From the NCBI GenBank assembly GCA_025937895.1, contig JAICQL010000018.1:1-62847 (forward strand): 62,847 nucleotides of DNA, in the 5' to 3' direction. Below, in pieces: positions 34,527-42,751 of this stretch (position 1 is the first letter of the stretch; every line of letters starts with the position of its first letter). This stretch comes from Polyangiaceae bacterium (lineage in GTDB: Bacteria > Myxococcota_A > Polyangia > Polyangiales > Polyangiaceae). The notes under the pieces were generated by a model, which was given only the letters and a program-made list of their open reading frames with translations, searched no databases and was not told where the DNA came from. Made by a program: the position numbers and the translations under genes.

Positions 34527-35471
34527 GTGCGCTGGCTTTTCTTGGCGATTGTTTGTGCTCTGTGGGCGTGTGTCAGGCCGGCACCCACTCCGCTGGTCAC
34601 CCCGCCTCCGAGCTACGCGGGCCCCATCATCGACACCCACTTTCACCTGGAGCCCGGGTACGGCGGCCCCAGCTTGCAGGAGACCCTCCGTGGTCTCGAC
34701 GAAATCCGCGCGCGCGGTGGCGTCGCCACGGCCGGCCTGATCGTCATCGCGCAGCAGGGGGACCTGGAGTTCACGCGCTCCGAAAACGACCGCGCCGTGG
34801 AGCTGGCGCGCGCCTCTGGCGGCCGCTTCTTCGCGTTTGGCTCGGTTCACCCCATGGATGGCGACGCCGCGCTGGCAGAGCTGGAGCGGATCGCTGCCCT
34901 CGGCGTGCGAGGGCTGAAGCTGCACCCGAACACGCAACAGTTCGATGTGGCGGCGCCAGAGGTGGAGCGGGTGGTGCAACGCGCAGCGGAGCTCGGGCTC
35001 GCCATCCTGTTCGATGCGTATTCACCGTTCGACCCGGGCCAGACCGGCAAGCTGGTGAAGCTTGCACTGGCTCACCCCAGCGCACGCTTCATCCTCGCGC
35101 ACATGGGTGGACCGCGCTTCTTCGACATGGCGGTGTTTGGCCTGCTGAATGCGCATCCCAAGGCCTTCCAGCGAAATGTCTGGCTCGAGCTGTCGGCGGT
35201 GAGCCACATGGTAGCCGGCTCCCCGTCGTTGACGGAGCAGCTGCGTCACACCTGTCGCTTCGTCGGGGTAGACCGGGTTTTGTTCGGCTCGGACTACCCC
35301 GCGCTCACGCCGGAGCAGGCGGTGGCCGACGTGCATGCGCTCGGCTTCGATGCGAGCGAGGAGCGCCTGATTTTTCACGACAACGCCGCGGCGCTCTTCG
35401 GACTGCCGAGCTCGCCGCCGAACCCGAGCTCGCCGTTGATGCGCGAGTCCGCGGCCGGCCATGCTCGTTGA
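34527..35471 (+). CDS. lipoprotein amidohydrolase (amidohydrolase_2, TIM-barrel metal hydrolase)
   Basis: The 314-residue protein has a short signal peptide with lipobox (ALWAC, Cys ~15) followed by an amidohydrolase-2 barrel: HxH metal site in IIDTHFHLEPG, His in GLKLHPN and FILAHMGGP, and the late Asp in LFGSDYPALTP. By family it hydrolyses or decarboxylates a small cyclic or aromatic acid; being lipid-anchored is unusual. The GTG at 34527 is preferred, with GTAGG nine bases upstream; the in-frame TTG at 34518 lies too close to that site. It is 90 bp after the TPR gene. Confidence 0.8.
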   Translation: MRWLFLAIVCALWACVRPAPTPLVTPPPSYAGPIIDTHFHLEPGYGGPSLQETLRGLDEIRARGGVATAGLIVIAQQGDLEFTRSENDRAVELARASGGRFFAFGSVHPMDGDAALAELERIAALGVRGLKLHPNTQQFDVAAPEVERVVQRAAELGLAILFDAYSPFDPGQTGKLVKLALAHPSARFILAHMGGPRFFDMAVFGLLNAHPKAFQRNVWLELSAVSHMVAGSPSLTEQLRHTCRFVGVDRVLFGSDYPALTPEQAVADVHALGFDASEERLIFHDNAAALFGLPSSPPNPSSPLMRESAAGHAR

Positions 35472-35532
35472 CGCTCCGCCCTCCGAGTGGTGGTGCTGAG
35501 CGAGGCGATCAGCACGAAGTAGGTGGTGGACT

Positions 35533-35546
35533 TGGAAACGATTCCA
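35533..35546. promoter_or_regulatory. LacI-family-like operator upstream of xylanase
   Basis: TGGAAACGATTCCA is a palindrome with a central CG and one mismatched pair, matching the general LacI/CcpA operator form TGNAANCGNTNNCA. It lies 387 bp before the GH10 xylanase ATG in a 461-bp gene-free gap. A near-identical site (TGGGAACGTTACCA) precedes the esterase gene at 61991. The regulator is not identified; the rest of the gap (35547-35932) has nothing else recognisable. Confidence 0.55.
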
Positions 35547-35932
35547 GACGCTGGAAGCTGTGTCTGTTCGGAGCAATTGGGGGAATCGCGAAGAACCGCG
35601 GGCGCAAGTCGACAGGTCGCCGGGGGTCAGCCCGGGACGGCACACCGCATCTCGGATTGCGTCAGAGCGCGTCCTGGTTTGGGTCCGAGCTGCCGGCAGG
35701 TTTCAGGAGCTTCTTGAGATCCGTTGCAAGCGTCCCGTAGACTGGCCGCGGCGGAGTTGCGGCTGCCATGGTCGCTGCTACTCCGTCGAGATCCGAGAGT
35801 TGCACGGCTGTTGCACCGTGAGCGGCTCTGCGCGGTGCGGCGCAGGTCGATCGACGTGTGTGTCGGGCTGCGGCTCACCCAGCGCCGGAGCGGGCCCTTT
35901 GCCAGCTGGTGAAGAGGCCAGAAGAGGTCAGT

Positions 35933-37141
35933 ATGAAGCTATCTTCTCAGCGAACTTGCCAGCTCGAGACCCTTTTGATCCTGCTCGCCAGCGGGATTGC
36001 CGCGTGCAGCGACGCGCCTTCCGATACCAGCACGGGCGATCCTCCTGCGTTTGGCCTGCTTCCGTCGGAGCCCTCCAGCCCCGGAATGGAAGGGATGGAG
36101 ATGGATCAGGTGGAGATGGAGCCGCCACCCGCAGAGACGCCGGCAGAGCCCAGCAACGAGGGCGGCGTGGGCGGCGACATCGCGCTCGATCCCTCCAGCG
36201 AACCGGGCGAGGAACCCGAGGTCATGCAGCCCCCTGTCATGGAGCCCGAGGTCCCGGTGTTCAGCGGCCCTCCGCCGAAGTTTGTGGGCAACATCACCAC
36301 CGGCAACTCGGTGGACACCAACGGTCTGACCTTCTCCGACTACTGGGATCAGATCACCCCGGAGAACGCGGGGAAATGGGGGTCCGTGCAGCGACAGGCA
36401 GGCGCGGACTTCAACTGGGGCCCGCTCGACGCGATCTACGACTACGCCGAGCAGAAGGGCATCCTGTTCAAGCAACACACCTTCGTGTGGGGCTCGCAGC
36501 AGCCCACGGGCACCCTGAGCCAGGCGGATGTGCAGACCTGGATTCGAGAGTTCTGCGCGCGCTATCCGCTCACCCGATTGATCGACGTGGTCAACGAGCC
36601 ACCGCCCCATACGGAGCCGAGCTACGCCAACGCCATCGGCGGTGGGACCAACGGCGACTGGCGCTGGGTCGCCAATGCCTTCACCTGGGCGCGCGAGTCC
36701 TGTCCGGGCGCCACCTTGATCCTGAACGACTACAACAACATCGAGATCGGCAACCAGAACCAGCACTTCATCGACATCGTGAAGGCTGTCCAGGCGCTGG
36801 GCGCTCCTGTCGACGCCGTCGGCGCCCAGGCGCACGGGTTGAGCGGAGCAAACTCGCCCGCCAACATGATCGCGCTGCTCACGAAGCTGCACGACGACAC
36901 GGGGCTGCCCGTGTACATCACCGAATACGACATCAACCAGAACGACGACGCGGTGCAGCTGAACCGATTCCAGCAGCAGGTCTCGTTCTTTCTGGACACC
37001 GAGTGGATCCACGGGGTCACGATCTGGGGCTGGATTTTCGGCAGGACCTGGGTGGCGAGCAGCGGCTTGATCCGAGACGGAGCGCCCCGTCCGGCGATGG
37101 TCTGGCTGATGGAAGAGCTGGGGCGACCCGTGCCGCAGTGA
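35933..37141 (+). CDS. GH10 endo-1,4-beta-xylanase, lipoprotein
   Basis: The 402-residue enzyme would cut the backbone of xylan at the cell surface. A signal peptide with lipobox (LASGIAAC, Cys ~24) is followed by a 75-residue Pro/Glu/Met-rich linker and a GH10 barrel. The acid/base Glu is in IDVVNEPPPH (~222), the nucleophile Glu in VYITEYDI (~330), with the family motifs ITPENAGKW and FKQHTFVWG. The ATG at 35933 has AGAGGT upstream. It stands alone, 22 bp before a hypothetical protein, behind a LacI-like operator. The surface anchoring fits a scavenging predator or saprotroph that keeps products close. Confidence 0.92.
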   Translation: MKLSSQRTCQLETLLILLASGIAACSDAPSDTSTGDPPAFGLLPSEPSSPGMEGMEMDQVEMEPPPAETPAEPSNEGGVGGDIALDPSSEPGEEPEVMQPPVMEPEVPVFSGPPPKFVGNITTGNSVDTNGLTFSDYWDQITPENAGKWGSVQRQAGADFNWGPLDAIYDYAEQKGILFKQHTFVWGSQQPTGTLSQADVQTWIREFCARYPLTRLIDVVNEPPPHTEPSYANAIGGGTNGDWRWVANAFTWARESCPGATLILNDYNNIEIGNQNQHFIDIVKAVQALGAPVDAVGAQAHGLSGANSPANMIALLTKLHDDTGLPVYITEYDINQNDDAVQLNRFQQQVSFFLDTEWIHGVTIWGWIFGRTWVASSGLIRDGAPRPAMVWLMEELGRPVPQ

Positions 37142-37162
37142 GGAAGCCGCAGTGAGAAAGAT

Positions 37163-38203
37163 GTGCTGCGGCGCCCGGCGAGCCAGCGGATGGTGAGCTG
37201 GAGACGGAGCACATTGGTGTCTGCGGCAGTGCTGGCCGCGGCGGCGCTGGCTGTCGCGGCCGCGGTGTCCTGGGCGGGGGTGAGCCTGTTCGCAGAGGCA
37301 GCTCCGCGGGCGGCGCAGCCCAGTGCACCCCCTCCTGCCGTGAAGGAGGAGCCGGCGCAGGCGCGGGTGAGCACGTTGCACGAGCAAGCGACCTCCGCGT
37401 ACCACGCACGCCTCTTCGTCGATGACGAAGGGGTGGTGCTCATCACGCAGACGGGCTTCACGACCCTGCGAGCGGGAGGCACCCCGGAAGAGCATGCCGT
37501 GGCGCTGGGCCCGGTTGCTGCTCGGCAAGGCGGCAGCGTCGTGTTCTGGAGCGCCGGAAAACTGCGCTCGCTGTCGCTCGCCGGCGATGGTGAGCAGGTC
37601 CTGGCGACCGTCCCGCGCGCGCCGCAGCAGTTGCTCGCCTCCGGCCGCCACGTGGCCTGGATCCAGACGGAGCCGCAGAACGGCAGCTCCATTCAGACGC
37701 TCTCGGAGGGCCAGGTGCGCGTGCTGCACGCCTCCGAGGCGAGCATCTCCGCCTCCATTTTGCATGGCGCTGCCGTGTACTGGGTGTCGGGCAGCGGGGA
37801 TGGATCATGGGCCATCGGCCGTGTCGGCCTGGACGGGCAGCGGCCAGCATTCACCCGACCGCGGCGTGGGCGGCTACCGGCGATGCTCGCCGCCGGGCGC
37901 GACGGCCTGTACTTCTACGAGGGGCTGCAGCGGGGCGTGCGCCGCCTGTCCTTCGACCTGGAGCAAGAGACGACCGTGCTGACGCAGGCGGTCTGCTCCC
38001 CGATTGCAGTGTCGAACCGGGTCGTATGCGCGCAGGTCGGAGGCGTGTTCGACTTTCCGGTCTCCGCCAGGGCCCCGCGGCTGCTGGCCACGGAGCGAGC
38101 GGGCCCGATCACGGCGCTGGCCGTCACGGACGAGCGCGCGTACTGGGTGGCGGAGAGCGGTGACGCGCGGTTGGTCCTGCGCAGCGTCGCGCTGCCGCCC
38201 TGA
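37163..38203 (+). CDS. membrane-anchored beta-propeller-like protein
   Basis: The 346-residue protein opens with an uncleaved or cleavable signal (STLVSAAVLAAAALAVAAAV, ~17-36), a Pro-rich linker, and then a domain of short beta-repeats (VVFWSAGKLRSLSLAGDG, VAWIQTEPQNGSSIQ, VYWVSGSGDGSWAIG, AYWVAESGDARLVLRS) that looks like a six- or seven-bladed propeller. No catalytic residues stand out. The GTG at 37163 and the ATG at 37190 are both possible starts. It lies 22 bp behind the xylanase and may be cotranscribed with it; a role in binding the polysaccharide or in signalling is only a guess. Confidence 0.6.
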   Translation: MLRRPASQRMVSWRRSTLVSAAVLAAAALAVAAAVSWAGVSLFAEAAPRAAQPSAPPPAVKEEPAQARVSTLHEQATSAYHARLFVDDEGVVLITQTGFTTLRAGGTPEEHAVALGPVAARQGGSVVFWSAGKLRSLSLAGDGEQVLATVPRAPQQLLASGRHVAWIQTEPQNGSSIQTLSEGQVRVLHASEASISASILHGAAVYWVSGSGDGSWAIGRVGLDGQRPAFTRPRRGRLPAMLAAGRDGLYFYEGLQRGVRRLSFDLEQETTVLTQAVCSPIAVSNRVVCAQVGGVFDFPVSARAPRLLATERAGPITALAVTDERAYWVAESGDARLVLRSVALPP

Positions 38204-38260
38204 CCCGAGCGGAAGCAGCGCTGGAGCGAGCCTGCGATTGAGCGCCACTGAGGTCTAGGC

Positions 38261-38938
38261 TCACGCATCGAGCTCGGGGTAGTGGCGAAAGATGCCCTGC
38301 TGGTTGAAGGGCAAGCGCCGTTCGGAGCTCAGGTAGGCGCGGATGAGGGGGCGAGCCGCGACTCGATCGTGCAGCGCCACCAGCGCCGGGTGCTTGCGCT
38401 CGAGCTTGCGCATCACCCGGGGAAAGGCGTAGCGCAGGCCCTCGATCATCTGAAAGAGCGACAGGTCGACGTAGCTGATGCGCTTGCCCGTGCGTGCGCT
38501 GGCCTCGAAGTAGCCCAGGAACTTGGGCAACCGCTCGCGGAGGAAGAGCCCCGCGCGGCGCTTCGCCTCGCGCTTCTGCTCCTCGTAATAGAGGCTGCTC
38601 GCGATCGGATGATGCGTGTCGTGCACCTCCACCAGCCAGTCGGCAATGGTGAGCTGAGCCTGGCTCAGCCTGGCTCGCGCTGCCTCCTGGGCAGGGGCAA
38701 GATTGATGCGTGGAGCGAGCCAGTGCAGGATGGTTGGGGTCTGCGCCAGCACGAGCCGACCGGCGCGCAGCAGGGGAGGGGCGAAGCCGAGCCGCTCATT
38801 CAACAAGGCCTGCATCCGCTGCATGCCGCCGGGCTGGCGCGCCACATCCACGTAGGGGGCGCCTGCGTCCTCCAGCGCCAGGCGCACGAACTCTCCACGA
38901 CCCTGGATCTCAGGCCAGTAGAACAGCTCGAGCTTCAT
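38261..38938 (-). CDS. glutathione S-transferase family protein
   Basis: The 225-residue protein has a thioredoxin-like N-terminal domain (ELFYWPEIQGRGEFVRLALE, with the active-site Tyr7 of the sigma/mu-like classes) with the glutathione-binding Gln-Thr in LAQTPTILHWL, and an all-helical C-terminal domain (SYVDLSLFQMIEGLRYAFP). It likely conjugates or reduces electrophiles with glutathione in the cytoplasm. The ATG at 38936-38938 gives the standard start. It is convergent with the propeller-like gene (57 bp apart) and divergent from the Cys-rich gene; no operon. Confidence 0.85.
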   Translation of the reverse strand: MKLELFYWPEIQGRGEFVRLALEDAGAPYVDVARQPGGMQRMQALLNERLGFAPPLLRAGRLVLAQTPTILHWLAPRINLAPAQEAARARLSQAQLTIADWLVEVHDTHHPIASSLYYEEQKREAKRRAGLFLRERLPKFLGYFEASARTGKRISYVDLSLFQMIEGLRYAFPRVMRKLERKHPALVALHDRVAARPLIRAYLSSERRLPFNQQGIFRHYPELDA

Positions 38939-39198
38939 GCCAGCAGCCTCCGGGAAGGGAGTAGCGCGGGAGCGTGCCCCGACAAGTGCCGATGCCCCGG
39001 GCGTCGCGAATACGGACGCCAGGCGTTCGCGGGAGCGGCTCCGGCGGGCCTGCAGAGACGCGCGGTGCTGAGCAGCCAGGAATGACCTCGGCCGAGAAAT
39101 CTCTCCGGGCTCGTCACGGAATGCCTGCGCCCCGGCCATGGTACAGTGGAGCCTGCGAGCAGACCGCTGTGACCACGAAGCCAGCCGGGCGTACCACC

Positions 39199-39843
39199 GT
39201 GAAACGGAGAGCAGCGCTGGCGCTAGCAGTGCTGGGCCTGGCTCTCGCCGCCAGGTCTTCCCGGCACGGAGCATACGGAGCGCTGCAAGGCTGGAGCGCC
39301 GAGCGTCCGCGCATTTCCGCCGAGGTGCGGCGGAGCGCATTGCCGGGCGCGGGGGCGTTCGAGCCGTCGTTCGTCCGCTCCATCGAGGTTACTCGGCCGC
39401 GCGCCATCGAGCTGACCGTGGAGGTGCCGCCGCCTGGCCAGCTGCCGCGGGAACAGCAGGATCCGCCGCCGGCCTGCGACGCTCCGCCGCGCGCGCTGCT
39501 GCGAGCGGGCTGCCCCGGTGCGCCGCCGGAGGTGGGGCCCTGCCCGACGGAAGGTCAGGAGTGCCGGTACCCGATGGCAGACTCGTGCACGGCCGAATAC
39601 GAGTGTTTGTTTGGTTTGTGGAGCCCGGTCGGTGTCGTGTGCCCGGATGGCGAGCCCGGGCGGCTGCTATCCGGCTCGGGCCAGTGTGAGGCGAGCACCC
39701 CGGTGGCGGACGCGCCGTGCGCGGACGAGGGGGTCTCTTGCGGGCACCAGCCGTGTGGCATCGGGGACTTTACGCGGGTGATCGCCGAGTGTCGCTGCGG
39801 TCGCTGGTACCAGCGACCGCAGCAATGCCCACTGACGAGATGA
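39199..39843 (+). CDS. secreted Cys-rich hypothetical protein
   Basis: The 214-residue protein has a basic start and hydrophobic signal ([15 protein letters not shown]), a Pro-rich middle (TVEVPPPGQLPREQQD) and a C-terminal part with about 14 cysteines (CPTEGQECRYPMADSCTAEY, CADEGVSCGHQPCG) likely to be disulfide-bonded outside the cell. No family is recognised. The GTG at 39199 is the start that places the signal peptide at the N-terminus; in-frame ATG 39121 and GTG 39169 are alternatives. A perfect 30-bp palindrome lies in its last codons. The next lipoprotein gene begins 4 bp after the stop, so the two are coupled. Confidence 0.6.
   Translation: MKRRAALALAVLGLALAARSSRHGAYGALQGWSAERPRISAEVRRSALPGAGAFEPSFVRSIEVTRPRAIELTVEVPPPGQLPREQQDPPPACDAPPRALLRAGCPGAPPEVGPCPTEGQECRYPMADSCTAEYECLFGLWSPVGVVCPDGEPGRLLSGSGQCEASTPVADAPCADEGVSCGHQPCGIGDFTRVIAECRCGRWYQRPQQCPLTR
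39794..39823. repeat. perfect 30-bp palindrome inside a coding end
   Basis: The arm GCTGCGGTCGCTGGT meets its exact reverse complement with no spacer. Both strands therefore encode the same peptide (CGRWYQRPQ). It ends 20 bases before the stop of the Cys-rich gene and 24 bases before the start of the next lipoprotein gene. It could form a cruciform or bind a dimeric protein, or mark an assembly or replication foldback. Confidence 0.9.
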
Positions 39844-39847
39844 GCCG

Positions 39848-41323
39848 ATGCTGAAGCCACCCAGTCGACCCACGGCCGCTCTTCGTCGTGACCTGCACCG
39901 CTGGTCCGCCGTACTGGCCCTGGCGAGCGCGTGCGCTGGTGGTCGTACGGCAGAGCAGTCGTCCGGCACGTCCACGTCGGTCGAGCCTGCGTCGAGCAAT
40001 TCATCGCCGCAGCCGCCGCTCACGAGCGAGCCCGCGCCTGGAGCCGAGCCCGAGTCGCACACCCTGAGCTGGGCGTTGCCCGCGAGCGGCAGCCCGGTGG
40101 CGTTGAGCTTGACGCTGGCGCTGGATACGGGCGGTGGCGAGGTCCACGTCAACGCTGCGGGCGAGTTGCTCGTCAGCGGGCCCAGGGCGGTGGGCTCCGG
40201 TGCCGAGCAATATGTGGCCGCGCTCGCCCGGCGGGATGCGGCTGGCAATGAGCTGTGGGCACGAGCTTACACGCAGGATGCGCGGCTCTTCTCCGTGCTG
40301 GAGGACGATGGCAGCATAGTGGCGGCGGGCTACTTCACTGGCAGCCTGGACCTGGCCGGCGCCGAGCTCGGCAGCTTTCGCAATCCGACCTCGGCCTCCG
40401 GCAGCGCAGTGAGCGGGACGTCGCGGCGTGGCCAGCTCTCTCGAGACATCAGCGTCTTTCGCCTGAGCCCGGAGGGCAACGTGGCCTGGGCGCGTCGCTT
40501 CGGCGATGCGGGTGATCAAGGCGCCCTGGCCATCCAGCGCGGTGCAGCGGGCGAGCTGATCGTGGCCGGCGCCTTCGAGGGGCAACTGGTGATGGATGAC
40601 CTGACGGTCACGAGCAACGGCGGAGGCAGCTGGGCCGACACGTTCATCGCGCGCTTCGACGAGCACGGCAACGCGCTGTCGCTGTGGCGCGAAGCTCCCT
40701 TGCACGTCGATGCGCTCGCGGTTGCGCCAGACGGCTCCCTCTGGATCGCCGGGCGGGAGAATGACCTCAGCGCCAACCGGCTCTGGAAGCTGGGCGCCGA
40801 GGGCGAGCGGCAGCTCACCGTGCACGTCGACGACGAGAGCACCGCCTACGCGGGGGGCCTGGCGCTGGGCCCTGACGGTGCCCTCTACGTCATCTACAAC
40901 GGCACCGGTTTCCTTCCGCTCTTCGGGCGCGACATCGCCGGCGGCAGCGCACTCGTGCGGCTCTCGTCAGCGGGCCACATCGACTGGCTGCAGGCGCTGA
41001 GCGCCGACTTCACGTATGCGAGCCTGGCGCTGAGCGCGGCGGGCGATGTTGCCGTGGCCGGATCGTTCACAGGTAGCCTCGATCTCGGCGGCGGGCCACT
41101 CGTGAGCAGCGGTAGCCTGGATCCTTTTGTCGCCAGCTTCTCCGCGCGGGGCGAGCTGCGCTACAGCCTGCGCCTGGGCGGCGCCGGTGTGGACGGTGGA
41201 GGGCCGATCAGCGCGCGGCCTGGCGGTGGCTGGCTGCTTCCGTTCTATCTCGAGCTGCCCACGACCCTGGGCGAGCAGCAGGTCACCGCTGGCGAGCATT
41301 TGCTCTGGGTGGACGAGCACTGA
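39848..41323 (+). CDS. lipoprotein with SBBP-type beta-propeller repeats
   Basis: The 491-residue protein has a lipobox near residue 29 (LALASAC), a Ser/Pro-rich linker (30-75) and a propeller-like body of ~50-residue repeats: ELWARAYTQDARLFSVLEDD, GSIVAAGYFTGSLDLAGAEL, GELIVAGAFEGQLVMDDLTV, GDVAVAGSFTGSLDLGGGPL. These match the seven-bladed 'SBBP' repeats of myxobacterial surface proteins. No catalytic site is visible. Four bases separate it from the Cys-rich gene upstream, so one transcript is likely; the function is unknown. Confidence 0.75.
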   Translation: MLKPPSRPTAALRRDLHRWSAVLALASACAGGRTAEQSSGTSTSVEPASSNSSPQPPLTSEPAPGAEPESHTLSWALPASGSPVALSLTLALDTGGGEVHVNAAGELLVSGPRAVGSGAEQYVAALARRDAAGNELWARAYTQDARLFSVLEDDGSIVAAGYFTGSLDLAGAELGSFRNPTSASGSAVSGTSRRGQLSRDISVFRLSPEGNVAWARRFGDAGDQGALAIQRGAAGELIVAGAFEGQLVMDDLTVTSNGGGSWADTFIARFDEHGNALSLWREAPLHVDALAVAPDGSLWIAGRENDLSANRLWKLGAEGERQLTVHVDDESTAYAGGLALGPDGALYVIYNGTGFLPLFGRDIAGGSALVRLSSAGHIDWLQALSADFTYASLALSAAGDVAVAGSFTGSLDLGGGPLVSSGSLDPFVASFSARGELRYSLRLGGAGVDGGGPISARPGGGWLLPFYLELPTTLGEQQVTAGEHLLWVDEH

Positions 41324-41472
41324 GCTCGCGGACCCACCACATCAGTCGCCGCCGGTCCCACACTGCCCTCCAGGTGGCTGCGTTCGGGCCTCGTGCCAGG
41401 CGCAGGCCGAGGAGCTTGCTGGGTGAGTCGGCGAGTTGAAGGTGGAGGTCGTGCTGCCGTTCCGAAGCTCAG

Positions 41473-42735
41473 GTGGGGCTAGCTAGCGGAACAGGCAGGC
41501 GCTCGTGGACGGCCTTCGCGCTGACGGCGGCCTGCGCCGGCGCCGCTCTTCTCGGCTGCGCAGAGTCGCCGCGCAGCCACGGGCCCGCCGTGGGTGTCAT
41601 CCTGGACTACACCGGCAGCGAGGCGAGCGGGTTCAATGAGGAACAGGCGTTCCTGCTGGCTGCCGAGCTGATGGACAGGGCACGAGCCGACGAGCCTCCG
41701 TTTCGGCTCGTGTTCAAGGATGCGCACAACAGCCCCGAGCGCGCCCGGCGCGCGGCGCAGGAGATGATCGAAGAAGACGTCGACGTCGTCATCGGTCCTG
41801 CCACGGATGTGCTCGTTCCCGTGATCAAGGAGGTCCTGGAGGGGACCGACATCGTGCTGGTCTCCGCCAACCCCACCATCGGCGAACTGGAGAGCGACTC
41901 GCAGCCGTGGTTCCGCATGTCGCCCGGCAACCTGACGGGCTCGACGACGCCAGAGCTCATTGGCGAGCACATGGCGGCCGAGTTCGTGCATCGCGGCCTG
42001 CGCCGGGCGCTGATCGTCAGCGATGCCGACGTGTACAACGTGGACCTGGCGAGAGGCTTCAAGACTGCGCTCGCCGGTCGCGGCGGCGAGGTCGTGGCGG
42101 AGCTATCGGCCGAGCAAGCACAGTCGCAGAAGCTGATCGCGGCCTTGAGCCAGCAGCAAGCAGACGCCGTGGTCGCCGCCGTCCAGTTGCTGCCGGCGGC
42201 TCGCCTGATCGCGGATGCGTACACGAGCACCCCCGCCCGGCCGCGGTGGCTGCTCACCCCTCGGCTCAAGTCCGAGGTGTTGCTCTTGAACACGCCACTC
42301 GGAGCGCTCGAGGGCGCCTTCGGTGTGTCGCGCCGCATCCCTGCGCGCAGCGCCAGCTGCACCAGCGCCTTGCCCGAGGGCTGCTTCACGAGCGCCTTTC
42401 GCAAGGCCTGGGGAGGCGAGCCGTTCGAGAACGCTTACTTCATGTATGACGCCGCCGCGGTGACGTTCATCGCCGCCGACCGGGTGTGGCGAGCCAACGG
42501 CGGGAGCATGGATCGCGCCCAGCTCGCCCAGGCCATCTTTGCCACCGCGGCGCGAGGCGGCGTTCTGATCGGCTGGAACGATTTTTCCGGCGCGGTCGAG
42601 GCGGCGCGTGCGGGGGCTGGAGTGCAGTACTCCGGCCTCACCGGGGCGATTGTGTTCACGCCGTCCGGCGTGCGCGTGGGGGGCGAGACGGTGCCGTTCG
42701 AAGTGAGCCACGGCGTGTTCGTGGACGGCAATTGA
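41473..42735 (+). CDS. orphan ABC-type substrate-binding lipoprotein (branched-chain amino acid/Leu type)
   Basis: The 420-residue protein has a lipobox near residue 29 (GAALLGC) and a type I periplasmic-binding fold of the Peripla_BP_6 class: VGVILDYTGSEASGFNEEQA, then RAAQEMIEEDVDVVIGPATD, then LVSANPTIGELE. Such proteins bind amino acids or small acids, or act as sensors. There is no permease or ATPase near it. GTG 41473 is used, and the ribosome-binding site is poor. It lies 16 bp upstream of a second, unrelated binding protein, so the two were probably expressed together. Confidence 0.8.
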   Translation: MGLASGTGRRSWTAFALTAACAGAALLGCAESPRSHGPAVGVILDYTGSEASGFNEEQAFLLAAELMDRARADEPPFRLVFKDAHNSPERARRAAQEMIEEDVDVVIGPATDVLVPVIKEVLEGTDIVLVSANPTIGELESDSQPWFRMSPGNLTGSTTPELIGEHMAAEFVHRGLRRALIVSDADVYNVDLARGFKTALAGRGGEVVAELSAEQAQSQKLIAALSQQQADAVVAAVQLLPAARLIADAYTSTPARPRWLLTPRLKSEVLLLNTPLGALEGAFGVSRRIPARSASCTSALPEGCFTSAFRKAWGGEPFENAYFMYDAAAVTFIAADRVWRANGGSMDRAQLAQAIFATAARGGVLIGWNDFSGAVEAARAGAGVQYSGLTGAIVFTPSGVRVGGETVPFEVSHGVFVDGN

Positions 42736-42751
42736 AAGTGACTGGACGAAA

